Source: Rosenbergiella collisarenosi (GTDB lineage Bacteria > Pseudomonadota > Gammaproteobacteria > Enterobacterales > Enterobacteriaceae). From it: 64,000 nucleotides of DNA. A program made the position numbers and the translations under genes. How positions within the stretch are numbered: the first letter of the stretch is position 1; the number at the start of each line of letters is the position of its first letter. Location: positions 1 through 64,000 of the forward strand of contig NZ_JABBFP010000010.1 of the NCBI RefSeq assembly GCF_018494085.1, given 5' to 3'. Shown here in pieces: positions 39,517-50,570 of this stretch. The notes under the pieces were generated by a model. The model did not search any database. It saw only the letters and a list, made by a program, of their open reading frames with translations, and was not told the origin of the DNA.

Positions 39517-41580
39517 ATGATTAATCCTCCTCAAGCGCGTCGTGTTCCCTTTATTCATCAGATGCATGGCGAAGACCGCCTCGACCACTATGCATGGCTT
39601 AGAGACGACGAGCGTAGCAATCCTGAGGTCATTGATTATCTCGTTGCGGAAAATACATGGTGTGAACAGCAGCTAGCACCTTTGGCTGAGCTTGAAGACG
39701 CGCTATATCAAGAGATGACCGCCAGGATCCCCGGTAACGACCATTCCGTCCCGTTTCTAAAGGCTGGCCATTGGTATCAGCAGCGCTACCAGCAAGGCGA
39801 AGACTATCCGAGCTGGGTATGGAGAGAAGATAACGCGCATAGCGAATGGCAAACGCTACTAAATTGTAGCGAACGTGCTGTGGGGGCTGAGTACTATGAG
39901 TTAGGCGCCTTAGAAATTACTCCCGACCATCGTTACATGGCAGTGACTGAAGATTATCTCTCAAGGCGCGAATATGTCATACGTATTCAGGACTTAGCGC
40001 AAAATACGTGGTTACCGACAGGAATAGAAGGGGTCTCTCCGTCCATCGTTTGGGCAAACGATGGTCAAACTCTTTTTTACATTAAGCAAGACCCTCAAAC
40101 CCTACTACCATGGCAAGTTTGGCGGCATCAATTGGGGGGTGATCCGAGCGAAGATTGCCTGGTTTACGAAGAGCAAGATGATAGCTTCTATGTCAGTCTA
40201 ACCAGTAGTAGTTCCGAACAGCGTCTTTTTATTCTTTTAGATAGCTCGACCACCAGCGAGGTCTGGGTACTGGATGCGGACAACCCTTGTGCACGGCCAC
40301 AATGCCTGTTACCCCGCCGCGATGACCATGAGTACAGCGTCGATCATTTCCAAGATAACTATTACATTCGCTCTAATCGTGAGGGGATTAATTTCGGGGT
40401 CTATCGCTGTACCGACGCCCAGACCGCGGAAGAGCATTGGCAACGGGTCATAGCTCCTTGCGCAGAACGCGTGATCGAAGATTTTCAGCTTTTTAGAGAG
40501 TGGTTAGTCACCGAAGAGAGAGAACAAGGCAAGCGAGTATTATGTCAATACTCGCTCGATGGCACACAGCGTTTTACACTGCCTAAGCAGGCAGAGAATG
40601 GCGTGGTATGGATCGACCATAACCCAGAGGCCGACACTTCTCGCCTGCGCTTTGGTTACAGTAGCTTCACCACACCGACGACACTTTACGAGTGGGACTT
40701 AGCGACTCATCAACGGCTACTCCTCAAGCAAGTACAGATCCCTCATTACGAAGAAGCGGCTTACGAAAGTGATTGGCGCTGGTTAGCGATGCGGGATGGG
40801 ACTCAGGTACCAGTCTCTCTAGTATGGCGTAAGGATAAGCTTAAGCCGGGAAAAAATCCGTTATTAGTGTATGGCTATGGCGCTTACGGGGCATGCTTAG
40901 ATGCTGATTTTGGATTGACGCGGCAAAGCCTCCTCGATCGAGGGTTCATCTATGCCATGGTACACGTTAGAGGCGGTGGAGAGTTAGGTCGCGCTTGGTA
41001 TGATGCGGGGAGATTGCAGAATAAGCTCAATAGTTTTCATGACTTTATCGATGCGACTGAACAATTGCTTCAGCAAGGCATGGGCGATCCCGCGCGCTGC
41101 TATGCGATGGGGGGAAGTGCAGGGGGCTTATTGGTCGCAGCAGTCAGCAATATGGCGCCGCAACTCTTTCACGGCATTCTTGCTCAGGTACCTTTTGTCG
41201 ATGTAGTCACCACGATGTTAGATGAGTCTATCCCCTTAACGACTGGGGAATACGATGAGTGGGGGAATCCTAATAACGAAGCGGATTATGCGGTCATTCG
41301 CGCCTATAGTCCGTACGATAACGTCCACACGCAGGCTTACCCACACTTATTCGTGACCACTGGCTTACATGATTCACAAGTACAATATTGGGAGCCCGCT
41401 AAGTGGGTGGCTAAGCTTAGGGAGTTGAAAACAGACGATCATCAGCTGTTACTGTATACCGACCTCGATGCGGGGCACGGCGGTAAGTCTGGGCGCTATC
41501 AAGCTTATGTCGATATCGCCCGAGAATGCAGTTTTTTAATCGGATTAGCGCAGGGTGAGTGGCCTAAGTCTTCAGCTTAG
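39517..41580 (+). CDS. ptrB: Oligopeptidase B
   Basis: A 687-residue S9 serine peptidase (E. coli 686) that cuts short peptides after Arg or Lys in the cytoplasm. A beta-propeller (about 70-400) covers an alpha/beta-hydrolase domain with the nucleophile Ser534 in GGSAGG. The [16 protein letters not shown] and C-terminal [12 protein letters not shown] segments hold the oxyanion and catalytic His regions. Its 3' end overlaps convergent holE by 17 bp. Confidence 0.96.
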   Translation: MINPPQARRVPFIHQMHGEDRLDHYAWLRDDERSNPEVIDYLVAENTWCEQQLAPLAELEDALYQEMTARIPGNDHSVPFLKAGHWYQQRYQQGEDYPSWVWREDNAHSEWQTLLNCSERAVGAEYYELGALEITPDHRYMAVTEDYLSRREYVIRIQDLAQNTWLPTGIEGVSPSIVWANDGQTLFYIKQDPQTLLPWQVWRHQLGGDPSEDCLVYEEQDDSFYVSLTSSSSEQRLFILLDSSTTSEVWVLDADNPCARPQCLLPRRDDHEYSVDHFQDNYYIRSNREGINFGVYRCTDAQTAEEHWQRVIAPCAERVIEDFQLFREWLVTEEREQGKRVLCQYSLDGTQRFTLPKQAENGVVWIDHNPEADTSRLRFGYSSFTTPTTLYEWDLATHQRLLLKQVQIPHYEEAAYESDWRWLAMRDGTQVPVSLVWRKDKLKPGKNPLLVYGYGAYGACLDADFGLTRQSLLDRGFIYAMVHVRGGGELGRAWYDAGRLQNKLNSFHDFIDATEQLLQQGMGDPARCYAMGGSAGGLLVAAVSNMAPQLFHGILAQVPFVDVVTTMLDESIPLTTGEYDEWGNPNNEADYAVIRAYSPYDNVHTQAYPHLFVTTGLHDSQVQYWEPAKWVAKLRELKTDDHQLLLYTDLDAGHGGKSGRYQAYVDIARECSFLIGLAQGEWPKSSA

Positions 41581-41797
41581 GTTCGTAAGGCAAGCGTGAC
41601 AACGTCACAGAAATTTGACGATAAGCCGTCAGTTTCTCTTGAAAGTGTGTCTTTAGTGCAGCGGGCTGCTCATTCTCTATGTGGACGGGCACTACGGGCA
41701 TATTGTAGCGCTCTTTAAAAGCGACTCCCGCTGCGGCGAGTTCGGTATTAAGGCGATCTTTGTCTTCAGGGCTGAGTTCAGCGAGATTATAGGTCAT
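41564..41797 (-). CDS. holE: DNA polymerase III theta subunit
   Basis: A 77-residue protein that matches E. coli HolE (76), including the stretch [15 protein letters not shown] and the C-terminus [11 protein letters not shown]. Theta binds and stabilises the epsilon proofreading subunit in the polymerase III core. The last 17 bp overlap the convergent ptrB 3' end. Confidence 0.95.
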   Translation of the reverse strand: MTYNLAELSPEDKDRLNTELAAAGVAFKERYNMPVVPVHIENEQPAALKTHFQEKLTAYRQISVTLSRLPYEPKLKT

Positions 41798-41931
41798 GGT
41801 ACGGGTACCTCCTTCTTGGCAGTAACGGTAGGTCGTGTCCGCTATTCACTGCCACTTGATTACGTGATTTGCTACACTATGCGACGAGTCATAGGACGCA
41901 TTTATTATTACGAATTTAAGGCTGTATTCCA

Positions 41932-42273
41932 ATGAAAAAACTTTTTGCTGTTCTGCTATTGGCCATCGTGAGTGGGCAATCCTTCGCATCGGAAGTCATC
42001 ACCGTAAGCCGACGCGAAATGGGTAAGGACTTATGGCCCCTAACCCGAGGAGAGATCATGCTTAGTTGTGAAAAAAATGGAGGGTTATTCGCGATTAATG
42101 ATAGTACGTTGATGCAATACCCCCTGAACGCTATTGCACAGCAGGATGTGGACAAAAAATTAAGTCAGGGCCAACCTATTACCCTGATACAGGCTGATGA
42201 TAAGCAGCATCCTGGTCAAAAAATGGATCTCACCCCGTTAATTACGCGCGCGCAAGCGTTATGTAAACAGTGA
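41932..42273 (+). CDS. yebY: YebY family (DUF2511) periplasmic protein
   Basis: This 113-residue protein has a signal peptide (cleavage after Ala19, SFA/SE). The mature part aligns with E. coli YebY: VITVSRREMGKDLWPL, STLMQYPLNAIAQ and a C-terminal Cys pairing with Cys45 region. The function is unknown. In E. coli it lies beside the copper genes yebZ/yobA; these are absent here, where holE and a YagU-like gene flank it. Confidence 0.88.
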   Translation: MKKLFAVLLLAIVSGQSFASEVITVSRREMGKDLWPLTRGEIMLSCEKNGGLFAINDSTLMQYPLNAIAQQDVDKKLSQGQPITLIQADDKQHPGQKMDLTPLITRAQALCKQ

Positions 42274-42278
42274 TCACC

Positions 42279-42310
42279 CAACCCTAATCCTGACGGTAGA
42301 ATTAGGGTTG
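42279..42310. other. Hairpin after yebY
   Basis: Perfect 10-bp arms CAACCCTAAT (42279-42288) and ATTAGGGTTG (42301-42310) with a 12-base loop start 6 bp after the yebY stop. No T-run follows, so it may be a factor-dependent terminator or a 3'-end stabilising structure. Confidence 0.5.
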
Positions 42311-42458
42311 AGAAACAGCACGGCTATCTTTGTCGTAATCTTGACCCAGCGCAAGTGATGCTCAGTTATTACTCTCCAGACTTCCCACTAAGCCAGTAGA
42401 ATCCACGCATTGCCCCTATACCTATTTAATGTAATGTTTTCTACACTGCGAGGTGCTT

Positions 42459-43004
42459 ATGCTTTCCAAACTTGATGGCAAAATTATTCTCTGGGCGACA
42501 CTATTAGCCGGTTTTATGAGTTCATTAGTAAAGTGGGGGTCTGAAGTGAATATGCCACCGCGTGTGGCGGGGGAAATATCTCCGCCGGGTGCGCATATTG
42601 ATGCATGGCTTGGGTGGGCAGGGATCAATCAACACTCGCTGGATTATCTCTACCAAGGTAATTCGGTATTAGGGGCTGTAACGCTCTACCACTGGCTGTT
42701 CAGCTTTATCTTCGCGTTTGTCTATGTTGCCGGCGCCTATTTTTGGCCAAAAATACGCTGGGGGTTGGGTGTGGCCTACGGTGTGGTGATAACCGTAGTG
42801 ATGCATGGCTTTCTTATACCCGCATTGGGCTTTCGCAATCCCATTTATGACCAAGGGCAAACCGGATGGTTATGGAATCTCAATGGCTACGAGCTGTGGA
42901 GTGAGATCTTGGGCCATATTTATTGGTCGGTGAGTATTGAAGTCTGCCTAATCGCGGTATTAGCGTGGTTTGCACAGCCGATAAAGGGGACGTGGCGTCG
43001 TTAG
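42459..43004 (+). CDS. YagU family (DUF1440) inner membrane protein
   Basis: A 181-residue protein with about four membrane helices, resembling E. coli YagU: an N-terminal LLAGFMSSLVKWGSEVNMPPR segment, a second helix pair (HWLFSFIFAFVYV, GVVITVVMHGFLIP) and the C-terminal WSEILGHIYWSVSIE. YagU is linked to acid resistance in E. coli; the role here is inferred only from similarity. ATG 42459 has GAGGT just upstream. The in-frame GTG two codons earlier lies within that site. Confidence 0.82.
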   Translation: MLSKLDGKIILWATLLAGFMSSLVKWGSEVNMPPRVAGEISPPGAHIDAWLGWAGINQHSLDYLYQGNSVLGAVTLYHWLFSFIFAFVYVAGAYFWPKIRWGLGVAYGVVITVVMHGFLIPALGFRNPIYDQGQTGWLWNLNGYELWSEILGHIYWSVSIEVCLIAVLAWFAQPIKGTWRR

Positions 43005-43012
43005 CCTTGTGT

Positions 43013-43043
43013 TGACACCGAATTCTCAATACATTCGGTGTCA
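43013..43043. other. Hairpin between YagU-like gene and secreted protein gene
   Basis: TGACACCGAA (43013-43022) and TTCGGTGTCA (43034-43043) form a perfect 10-bp stem, extendable by one pair, between convergent genes. No clear T-tract follows on either strand, so it is a weak terminator candidate. Confidence 0.5.
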
Positions 43044-43053
43044 GCGACTTCGG

Positions 43054-43530
43054 TTAAGGTTTTGTCGCAGGAGCTACTGCCGGGTTTTCAAGTTTTTCCC
43101 CATTTTTCTCTTTCTCTTTGATCTCTTTTTGTACCCACGCGCGATCAGAGTCCGTTAGCTCGGAAGCGTGGCTATTGCTGCTGCTCAACAGCCAATAGAG
43201 CATCGCTAACTGTGTCAGCCTTGCACCACCACTGCCGCGAGTATTTATCGCATTCTTGAGCCGCTGCGAAGGCGCCTGCTGACTGAGTGCACGATATTGG
43301 TCTGCGCCGGGAATCGCCTTTTGACCCGCAGCGGTTGACGAAGTAGGTGCCGTTGACGATGGGGTCTGCGTAGGTTGAGTTGGCGTAGAGGTCTTATTAG
43401 CCATGGGACGCTTAAACATTTTCGACGAACCTAAACCACGAGACGAAAAGGACCTTGCTTCACTCAAACTCGAAACAGTCATTAATACTACGGGAAGGAG
43501 GATCAGTAAAGAACGGGTAATTTTTTTCAT
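43054..43530 (-). CDS. Secreted protein of unknown function, Ser/Thr/Pro-rich
   Basis: I do not recognise this 158-residue protein. It starts with a clear signal peptide (cleavage likely after Ala25, SEA/RS). A basic Ser-rich stretch (SFSSRGLGSSKMFKRP) and a low-complexity Thr/Pro/Ser segment (about 46-67) follow, then a more regular region with a short hydrophobic helix (LTQLAMLYWLLSS) and a charged Lys/Glu-rich tail. It could be periplasmic or loosely membrane associated. It stands alone between convergent yagU-like and rsmF on the same strand. Confidence 0.7.
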   Translation of the reverse strand: MKKITRSLLILLPVVLMTVSSLSEARSFSSRGLGSSKMFKRPMANKTSTPTQPTQTPSSTAPTSSTAAGQKAIPGADQYRALSQQAPSQRLKNAINTRGSGGARLTQLAMLYWLLSSSNSHASELTDSDRAWVQKEIKEKEKNGEKLENPAVAPATKP

Positions 43531-43741
43531 TATAGTTCCCAGAAGAGAAAAGAAAGTGGCATTAAATGAACACGTTAGGGTGAGGCGGCGAAATTATATC
43601 AAGACCCTAAACGATAGTCGGTAGCGCGAGTGTAAAGATACACAAGTAACTTAGAAACATCGGCATAAAATTGACATAACTTCAGTTAAATTGACAGTTT
43701 ACTGCCCCATCCAGAAAATTCAGGCTGAGGCGAGGTGGGAA

Positions 43742-45175
43742 TTAGAAAAGTGGGCCGTTGCGAACCAGCTCTCTCGGCAGGCTATTTTTAACCCGTTGAT
43801 TAATGATTTTAGCCAGCCCTATAACCTGTCCCTGGTAGCTCAGCAAGCATTCACCTTTGCCTAAGGCGGTGTCGGGGTAAATATCTCTTCCTTTGTACCA
43901 TTCAGCGGCCTGTTCAGCCGTAAGCGCTAAACTCGAAGAAGCTGCCTTGGCCAAGGCGGTTACTGCCTCGTGATGCCACCGATAACCTTTGTTATGAGTC
44001 TCTGCTAAACGAAATCCCAGACGTGAAAATTTAACTTTTCCTATCAGGGGTTCTACGCGCTTAGGAAACAGCCATAGCTCTTTATCACGTTGCCATAGGT
44101 AGAGGGTCTCAGGCCATTCGATGCCCACGTCCTTGGCGTGCTGTGCAACAAGTTGTGTTAGCGAACGTGATGCAGGTTGGAACGGCAGTTTGCCGACCTT
44201 ATAACCTGGGTGCGGGAGGCGATCGACTCCGGCTGTTTTACGTAAACTGGCGACAAAGAATCCTTCGCTATCAAAACGCTGCGGGAATACATGTAAATAC
44301 CCTTCAGGGGTTACCACAGATTCTGCGCCGGGGAATAGGTCGTGCAAAGATTCGATCTGTACTGCCTGAGGGTACTGCGCAAGTAAAGAAGCGATAACCT
44401 GTTGGTTCTCAATCTGATTAAGTGTGCAGGTCGAATAAATCAGACGGCCGCCAGGTTTTAGAGCATGGAAGGCACTCACCAACAGCTCTTGCTGTGTCTG
44501 TGCGATCGATAGCGTGCTCTCAAGGCTCCAATGGGCAAAGGCATTGGGATCCTTACGGATAACGCCTTCACCTGAACAGGGAGCGTCTAATAAAATAGCA
44601 TCAAATTGTTCAGGGAGTGCTGCACCGAAGACGCGCGCATCAAAATGGGTTAAAGCAGTATTAGTCACCCCACAACGGCTAATGTTGGCATGGAGGACTT
44701 TCACTCGACTCGCCGCATACTCGTTCGCCAGGATCAATCCATTGTTCGCCATTTTCGCCGCAATCTGCGTTGTTTTCGACCCTGGCGCCGACGCCATATC
44801 CATCACGTCAAGTGGAGACTCTTGGCCTGCGAAAAGTGCTTGAACAGGAAGCATCGAACTGGGTTCTTGAATATAAAATAGCCCGCTAAGGTGCTCCGCA
44901 TAACTCCCTAAGGGGAGTTGTTGATCGTCAAGCTCAATCCAAAAGCCTTCAGCGCACCAAGGGACCGGGGTGAGTTGCCACGGGTGATTAGCCGTTAGCG
45001 TTAGAAAGTCGGCAACGCTTATTTTTAACGTATTCACACGAATAGCGCGTCGCAGCGGGCGTTGGCTGATAGAGATAAACGCTGCGAAGTCATCGTTATC
45101 AGGAAGTGCTTGCTGTATTAGCTCAAGAAATTGCGGAGGGAAATCGATAACGTCTGCGCTCACAATGGGATCCAT
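43742..45175 (-). CDS. rsmF: 16S rRNA m5C1407 methyltransferase
   Basis: A 477-residue RsmB/Nop-type m5C methyltransferase (E. coli RsmF 479) that acts on 16S rRNA C1407 in the 30S subunit. It shows the SAM site [16 protein letters not shown], the two catalytic Cys regions [11 protein letters not shown] and YSTCTLNQ, and the C-terminal PUA-like domain with [22 protein letters not shown] 45175 gives the family length, but no strong ribosome site is seen; the frame is open 39 codons further upstream into letB, which is unlike the family. It may be co-transcribed with letAB. Confidence 0.95.
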   Translation of the reverse strand: MDPIVSADVIDFPPQFLELIQQALPDNDDFAAFISISQRPLRRAIRVNTLKISVADFLTLTANHPWQLTPVPWCAEGFWIELDDQQLPLGSYAEHLSGLFYIQEPSSMLPVQALFAGQESPLDVMDMASAPGSKTTQIAAKMANNGLILANEYAASRVKVLHANISRCGVTNTALTHFDARVFGAALPEQFDAILLDAPCSGEGVIRKDPNAFAHWSLESTLSIAQTQQELLVSAFHALKPGGRLIYSTCTLNQIENQQVIASLLAQYPQAVQIESLHDLFPGAESVVTPEGYLHVFPQRFDSEGFFVASLRKTAGVDRLPHPGYKVGKLPFQPASRSLTQLVAQHAKDVGIEWPETLYLWQRDKELWLFPKRVEPLIGKVKFSRLGFRLAETHNKGYRWHHEAVTALAKAASSSLALTAEQAAEWYKGRDIYPDTALGKGECLLSYQGQVIGLAKIINQRVKNSLPRELVRNGPLF

Positions 45176-45236
45176 AGGGGATGAAAAGCATAGTGTAACA
45201 TGATCACGGGCAGAGATTCTGCCCGTGAGATAGCGA

Positions 45237-47870
45237 TTATTCTTGGCGTGGAAGGGCGGTCCCCCATTTTTGCCAACCGTCAGGCGCTTCATTACGTAAC
45301 AAGAAATGTTTATTTGACTCGGCTTGCGGCGCTAAAGGGACTGTTGGTGGTGTAGCGAATTGTATGCCTCCACGAATAAATTGTTGGAGAGTACCTGTCT
45401 TCACAACGCCGCCGGTAAGGCCGAAATCTAAAGAGTAGCCAGAGGCTAGCCAAAACACGGAATTATTACGGATTAGGTGTTGATAACGAGTACTGATCCG
45501 CAGCGCAATCTGTACACGGTCGGCTAAATTACCCAGAGTAGTTCCTGTGACGGTGCCGACTTCTACACCTCGATAGAGTACTGGGGTGCCGACGGTTAAC
45601 GTTCCTGCATCGGGGGCATCTACATAGACATTTAGTCCATCCAGATAACGCGAATCGGTAATGGTATCTTCTTGCAGCTCGAAACTACGACGAATAGAGC
45701 CTGTACCCGGGTCAACGTTCACGTAGGGCTGCAGTAATGATTCTAGATGATTGACGCCTGTTGAGGATATTTCTGGCGACACCACGGAGAATTGACTGCC
45801 GCTGCGTGCAAAGTGTTGATCGTACTCGGGGTAGAGTACCGCCTTAGCTTCGACCTGATGAAGATCCTTGCTTAAAGCAAGGCTTTCAATTTGACCGACA
45901 TTGATGCCGAGATATTTAATCGGCATCCCTTCGGCTAACTTACTGCCATCAAAGGTGTGAAAGACAATTTGACTGCCTACCGCATTGGCCGCATTTCGGC
46001 TTGCAAATAACTCGCGATAGTTGCCATGTTCTTTGTTAACCCCAGTGAGGTTGTCAAAACTGATGGCTCCTTTCAATGCTCTATTCAAAGGCGTCGCCTG
46101 AACGGTTATCCCGCCAGTATTGAACTGAACGCGTGCGCCGCCTTCCGCCCAAAACACAGTCGATGAGGTAATAAGCTTTCGGTACTCTGGAGCGATATGT
46201 ACCGATACAATAAAGTTGTCGGCATTCGGCGTGATATCGACAATTTCACCGACTTGGTAGCGACGGTATAGGACGACACTACCTGCCTGAATATCCGGTA
46301 AGCTTGAGGCCTTGAGCTTTAAGGTGACGGAGGGCTTATCACCCTGAGTGTTGTCGCGGGCTGCATCATCGTCAGCGTAAAGAGGATAACGAGCGCTAGG
46401 CTCACCTTTTCCGCCCGTGTTGATACGTATCCCACCTTGAATCCACTGCTGTGGTGGCGCACCTACCAATTTTATTCCATCCAGTCCCATCCGAATACGG
46501 ATTTGGCTGTCCGCGATAAATTGAGTGTCTGCGTGGATAAAGTGTCGATACTGTGGCTCTACCGAGACGTTAAATACGACACCCCGTTCCGTGAGAGTGC
46601 GCTGTGCAACTTTACCAATCGGAACACCGCTGAGGATCAGCGGTTGCCCGACATCGATCCCATAGCTTTCAGGCGCGGTAAGTTCGACCGTTAAGCTATT
46701 TGGAACTTGTAGCAGTGACTCACTAGCCGCTAATACCGTAAATTCTGTTGCGGCATCGCCTTCGCCTGGAATCAGTTGCAAGGTGGTTCCTGACAAAAGT
46801 GAACCGACGGAAAGATTTCCTCCCTGTAAGCTGGGTTGGCGCATCTCAATACGCGTACCAGTACGCATCAAACCCACCACACTAGGGTCCACCGTTAATT
46901 CTCCAGTGACGTGTTGTTTATCGGTGAGGTTAAGATGAGTAAGTGTGCCGACTTGTAATCCTTGATACATCAACGCAGTTGAACCTGCGGTCAAATTTTC
47001 TGCACTTGGGAGTTTTAAGGTAAAGTTAACACCGCGTTGGCTCTCTGCGAGGTTGGGATAGAGTTCGTAGCGTCCTTGGTTTTGAGCAGGCTCGGAATCT
47101 GCTGGCGAGTCGAACGCGACCGCACCGTTAATTAAGGCAGGGACACTGGTCAGGTTAACATTAACGCCAGATGCCCCTAATTTTGCTTGTAAACCAGAGA
47201 CATTCCAGAACCGGCTATTTTTTTTGACCAGCTGTGTATAACGACGTTCGATCAAGACATCAATGAGGACGCCTTTGCCTTGAGGGGCGAAACTGTAATC
47301 ATAGACGCGGCCCACCGGGACTTTCTGATAATAAACTTGCGACCCGGTGTTAAGCGATCCTAAGTCTGAGGCGTGAAGCTGAAGAATGAGCCCACCGTTA
47401 TTGACGATGTTTTTAGGTTGACTATCTGAGGCAGTAAAATTATCGGTACTCTCGCCGTTCCCTGGCATCATGCCAATGTAGTTGCCACCCACCAGCGCAT
47501 CGAGCCCTGAAACCCCCGCTAGAGAGGCTTGGGGCGTGACCAGCCAAAATTTGGTGTTGGCACGTAAAGCATCTTTCATACTGCTCTTGATGCTGGCTTT
47601 GATTTTAATGACACGATAATTATCGGTTAACACAATATCTTGCACGGTACCGATCTCCACACCTTGATAACGAATAGGCGTGCGACCTGGCACAATCCCA
47701 TCGGCAGTGTGAAAATTAATGGTAATGGTCGTGCCGCTTTCTTGGTAGTTTTTCCACAACAACCATCCTGTAATCAGGATAGCCACAATGGGTAAAAACC
47801 AAAATGGTGAGAGACGGCGCTTGTTTTTTACCGTGGCGCTAATCGGTGTATTCGGCGTTTCCTGTTGCAT
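45237..47870 (-). CDS. letB: Lipid transport MCE protein LetB (YebT)
   Basis: An 877-residue protein, the same length as E. coli LetB. An N-terminal membrane anchor (about 22-42) is followed by seven MCE domains, each with an RYQG/YxG-V-x-G-type start ([11 protein letters not shown] first). LetB forms a hexameric tunnel across the periplasm that moves phospholipids between membranes. ATG 47870 has TGGGA 7 bp upstream; ATG 47876 is possible. The start lies inside the letA 3' end (32-bp overlap), so the two are coupled. Confidence 0.95.
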   Translation of the reverse strand: MQQETPNTPISATVKNKRRLSPFWFLPIVAILITGWLLWKNYQESGTTITINFHTADGIVPGRTPIRYQGVEIGTVQDIVLTDNYRVIKIKASIKSSMKDALRANTKFWLVTPQASLAGVSGLDALVGGNYIGMMPGNGESTDNFTASDSQPKNIVNNGGLILQLHASDLGSLNTGSQVYYQKVPVGRVYDYSFAPQGKGVLIDVLIERRYTQLVKKNSRFWNVSGLQAKLGASGVNVNLTSVPALINGAVAFDSPADSEPAQNQGRYELYPNLAESQRGVNFTLKLPSAENLTAGSTALMYQGLQVGTLTHLNLTDKQHVTGELTVDPSVVGLMRTGTRIEMRQPSLQGGNLSVGSLLSGTTLQLIPGEGDAATEFTVLAASESLLQVPNSLTVELTAPESYGIDVGQPLILSGVPIGKVAQRTLTERGVVFNVSVEPQYRHFIHADTQFIADSQIRIRMGLDGIKLVGAPPQQWIQGGIRINTGGKGEPSARYPLYADDDAARDNTQGDKPSVTLKLKASSLPDIQAGSVVLYRRYQVGEIVDITPNADNFIVSVHIAPEYRKLITSSTVFWAEGGARVQFNTGGITVQATPLNRALKGAISFDNLTGVNKEHGNYRELFASRNAANAVGSQIVFHTFDGSKLAEGMPIKYLGINVGQIESLALSKDLHQVEAKAVLYPEYDQHFARSGSQFSVVSPEISSTGVNHLESLLQPYVNVDPGTGSIRRSFELQEDTITDSRYLDGLNVYVDAPDAGTLTVGTPVLYRGVEVGTVTGTTLGNLADRVQIALRISTRYQHLIRNNSVFWLASGYSLDFGLTGGVVKTGTLQQFIRGGIQFATPPTVPLAPQAESNKHFLLRNEAPDGWQKWGTALPRQE

Positions 47871-49083
47871 GTGCATCCCAGAGTAAGCGGCTATCGAGCC
47901 ATTCTACGGAGAGAATGGTAAGAAAAACAGCGGAACCAAAATAAAGCGCGGCAGGTCCCATCGTAAAAGCAAGTAACTGGTCGCGATCAACTAACGACAT
48001 CATGAGCGAAATCACAAATAAATCGAGCATTGACCAACGCCCGATCCACTTCACTGCTCTGAATAAGCGAATGCGGGTTTTGAGGCCTTGTTCGCACTTG
48101 GTATGAATGCTGATCAGTAAGGCAAGGAGCACGATAACTTTACTGACAGGGACCAATATACTTGCCGTGAACACCACCACAGCAATAGGAATATTGCCGC
48201 TTGCGAGGGAAACGATACCTGAAAATATCGTATCCTCTTGGCGTGCACCATTAAGATAGATAATTGAAATGGGCAGCAAATTCGCCGGGAACAGTAAAAT
48301 TATCGAGCTTATCAGTGCCGCCCAAGATTTCTGTAGGCTATGCGGGATACGCGGGCTCATTTTGATATGGCAACGCGGGCAACGCCCACGTTGATCGCTC
48401 AACCCACTATGATGACAGTAGGCACAGCATTGTACCTCTTCAGGAGCCAATGCTTGGCGAGGTTGTGGATAGAATTTATGCCACAGGCGCTCAATATCAA
48501 GATGAATGATGAGTAAAATATAGAGTAGGGTCAGGCTAACGAAGGCGACCAGTCCATACCCTGCAAAGAGATCGGCATAGTCCTTCACCTTGATGGCCGC
48601 AACGATTACCCCAATGATATAAATATCGAACATTATCCATTCTTTGAGTTTATCGAGCGCCAGTAACACGGGTCGTAAATTCATACCGAACCGCTGACCG
48701 ACAAATAGATAGAGAATGCTTATCACCAGCGCTAACGGCGTGCCAATGATACAAAAGCAAACCATAGCCGCGGTGATAATGTCGCCTTGTTGCACCATTT
48801 GCATGACGCCAGCAAGCATACTTGCGCTAATCGTCATACCTAGCAGACGGATTTGGATAAGAGGCAGCGTCCAAGCCAGTGGCATTAGGCAAAGCATTAG
48901 GCAAGCAAGACAGCAAATCTTCGCAAAAGACCAATCTCGACCTTTAGCAATCTTAGCTCGACAGTAAGGGCAATAGCCGGTTTCACCCGGACGCAACAGT
49001 GGGCGATGGAAGACGTGGTCGCATTCGACGCAGCGTTGTAAATCGGTATAGGTCTCAGGCGTTCTGATAGCCGTGATTTTCAT
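47839..49083 (-). CDS. letA: LetB partner inner membrane protein LetA (YebS)
   Basis: A 414-residue PqiA-family membrane protein (E. coli LetA 427). It has two zinc-ribbon-like Cys clusters ([16 protein letters not shown] near residue 18-42 and [17 protein letters not shown] near 218-242) before two four-helix membrane domains. LetA acts with LetB in lipid trafficking between inner and outer membranes. The last bases overlap letB. The divergent msrC shares the intergenic region. Confidence 0.94.
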   Translation of the reverse strand: MKITAIRTPETYTDLQRCVECDHVFHRPLLRPGETGYCPYCRAKIAKGRDWSFAKICCLACLMLCLMPLAWTLPLIQIRLLGMTISASMLAGVMQMVQQGDIITAAMVCFCIIGTPLALVISILYLFVGQRFGMNLRPVLLALDKLKEWIMFDIYIIGVIVAAIKVKDYADLFAGYGLVAFVSLTLLYILLIIHLDIERLWHKFYPQPRQALAPEEVQCCAYCHHSGLSDQRGRCPRCHIKMSPRIPHSLQKSWAALISSIILLFPANLLPISIIYLNGARQEDTIFSGIVSLASGNIPIAVVVFTASILVPVSKVIVLLALLISIHTKCEQGLKTRIRLFRAVKWIGRWSMLDLFVISLMMSLVDRDQLLAFTMGPAALYFGSAVFLTILSVEWLDSRLLWDAHATGNAEYTD

Positions 49084-49281
49084 AGGTTATGGGTATTTAT
49101 TGTTATAAAGCATAAAATTTTCATTGTTCGGTAAATGAGTCTGCTATAGTCGTTGAAAACGTAATGTATCAGAAGTTCCCTGAATAAGAACATAAGCATA
49201 GTAGAGCGTAATGCGATGTCTATGTCTTTCACTCACTTTGGATACGCTTGCGGATATTCACTTATACTTGATGGTTGAAAA

Positions 49282-49797
49282 ATGAGTAAGTCAGAGTTTT
49301 ATCAAGATCTGTCGCGTGATCTCAGTGCGTTAAATAGCGGTGAACGGGCTTTTTTACCTATATTGGCAAATTGTAGTGCTTTGTTGTTTGAACGGATGAC
49401 TGGGCTAAATTGGGCGGGGTTCTATCTGCTTAGCGAAGAAGAGACTTTAGTGTTGGGCCCATTCCAAGGCAAATTAGCCTGTGTCCGTATTCCTGTTGGC
49501 AAGGGGGTATGTGGAACCGCTGTCGCGACCGGCCAAATACAGCGTGTTGCAGATGTTCATCAGTTTAGCGGCCACATTGCTTGTGATTCTGCCAGTAACA
49601 GTGAAATTGTCTTACCACTGTGTGTTGACGGTGCTATCGTAGGGGTGCTCGATATCGATAGCCCCCATTTTTCGCACTTTGATCATGAAGACGAAGTCGG
49701 TCTTGAGAGTGTCGTTAAGACACTTGAGGCCTTACTCTCAGCCACTGAAATTTCTCTTTTTTTACAACAATTAAAAGGTAATTTCGCTGAGGCATAG
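49282..49797 (+). CDS. msrC: Free methionine-(R)-sulfoxide reductase
   Basis: A 171-residue GAF-domain enzyme (E. coli YebR/MsrC) that reduces free Met-R-sulfoxide in the cytoplasm. The three redox Cys are Cys67, Cys77 and Cys101, matching the E. coli spacing of 84/94/118. The segment LNWAGFYLL and DIDSPHFSHFD (metal/substrate Glu/Asp region) are conserved. It is divergent from letA and lies upstream of proQ on the same strand. Confidence 0.95.
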   Translation: MSKSEFYQDLSRDLSALNSGERAFLPILANCSALLFERMTGLNWAGFYLLSEEETLVLGPFQGKLACVRIPVGKGVCGTAVATGQIQRVADVHQFSGHIACDSASNSEIVLPLCVDGAIVGVLDIDSPHFSHFDHEDEVGLESVVKTLEALLSATEISLFLQQLKGNFAEA

Positions 49798-49816
49798 CAA
49801 TTAGCGCTGTAGTCAT

Positions 49817-49822
49817 TATAAT
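49817..49822 (+). promoter_or_regulatory. Candidate -10 box for proQ
   Basis: TATAAT, a perfect sigma-70 -10 hexamer, lies 54 bp before the proQ ATG. The -35 region at the usual spacing is poor, so this is only a candidate; proQ could also be read from msrC. Confidence 0.35.
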
Positions 49823-49876
49823 GTCGCGTGTTCATGCCTGCGTTGGTCGGCAAAACCGTTGTAATCAGGAAATTTC

Positions 49877-50551
49877 ATGGAAAATCAACCTAAGTTGAGT
49901 AGTAGTAAAGAAGTCATTGCATACCTTTCGCAGCAATTTCCAAGCTGTTTTATTGCTGAAGGCGAAGCAAAACCGTTAAAAATCGGTATTTTTCAGGATT
50001 TAGTCGAGCGTATTCCCGCGGAAATGAATCTCAGTAAGACTCAGCTTCGTTCAGCACTGCGTGTCTATACGTCAAGCTGGCGTTACCTTTATGGGATTAA
50101 AGCTGGGGCGACTCGTGTAGATCTTGATGGTAACGCGTGCGGGACTCTTGAAGAACAGCATGTGGAACATGCTCGTCAACAGCTTGAAGAAGCAAAGGCT
50201 CGAGTTGCTGCACACCGCGCTAAGCAACGCAGCGAAGCGAAAGCCGATGACGCGAATAAAGCTGAACGTCGTCCACGTAAACCGGCACCACGCAAGCCTG
50301 CTGCTCAAGGAACAACCTCTCCAGAGGCTAAACCTCGCAAGCCTAAAAGCGAACCTCGTCAGGCTCGCCCCGTCGATGAAGGTAAGCCGGTGACTGATAT
50401 TTCAGTACTTAAAGTCGGCCAACCCATTCGCGTTAAAGCAGGTCTAAGTGCCGTCGACGCGACTGTGCTTGAAGTCTCTAAAGAGGGAGTTCGAGTTCAA
50501 CTAGCGTCAGGACTGGCAATGATTGTACGCCCAGAACATTTGCAGTTCTGA
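49877..50551 (+). CDS. proQ: RNA chaperone ProQ
   Basis: The protein has 224 residues (E. coli 232). The N-terminal FinO/ProQ domain (about 1-115, [17 protein letters not shown] through TRVDLDG) binds structured sRNAs and mRNA 3' ends. A basic Lys/Arg/Pro/Ala linker (about 115-175) and a C-terminal SH3-like Tudor domain ([21 protein letters not shown]) follow. It affects osmolyte transporter ProP and many sRNA targets in relatives. It is 19 bp before prc, an operon conserved in E. coli. Confidence 0.96.
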   Translation: MENQPKLSSSKEVIAYLSQQFPSCFIAEGEAKPLKIGIFQDLVERIPAEMNLSKTQLRSALRVYTSSWRYLYGIKAGATRVDLDGNACGTLEEQHVEHARQQLEEAKARVAAHRAKQRSEAKADDANKAERRPRKPAPRKPAAQGTTSPEAKPRKPKSEPRQARPVDEGKPVTDISVLKVGQPIRVKAGLSAVDATVLEVSKEGVRVQLASGLAMIVRPEHLQF

Positions 50552-50570
50552 AACGGAGAGTGACCCAGGC

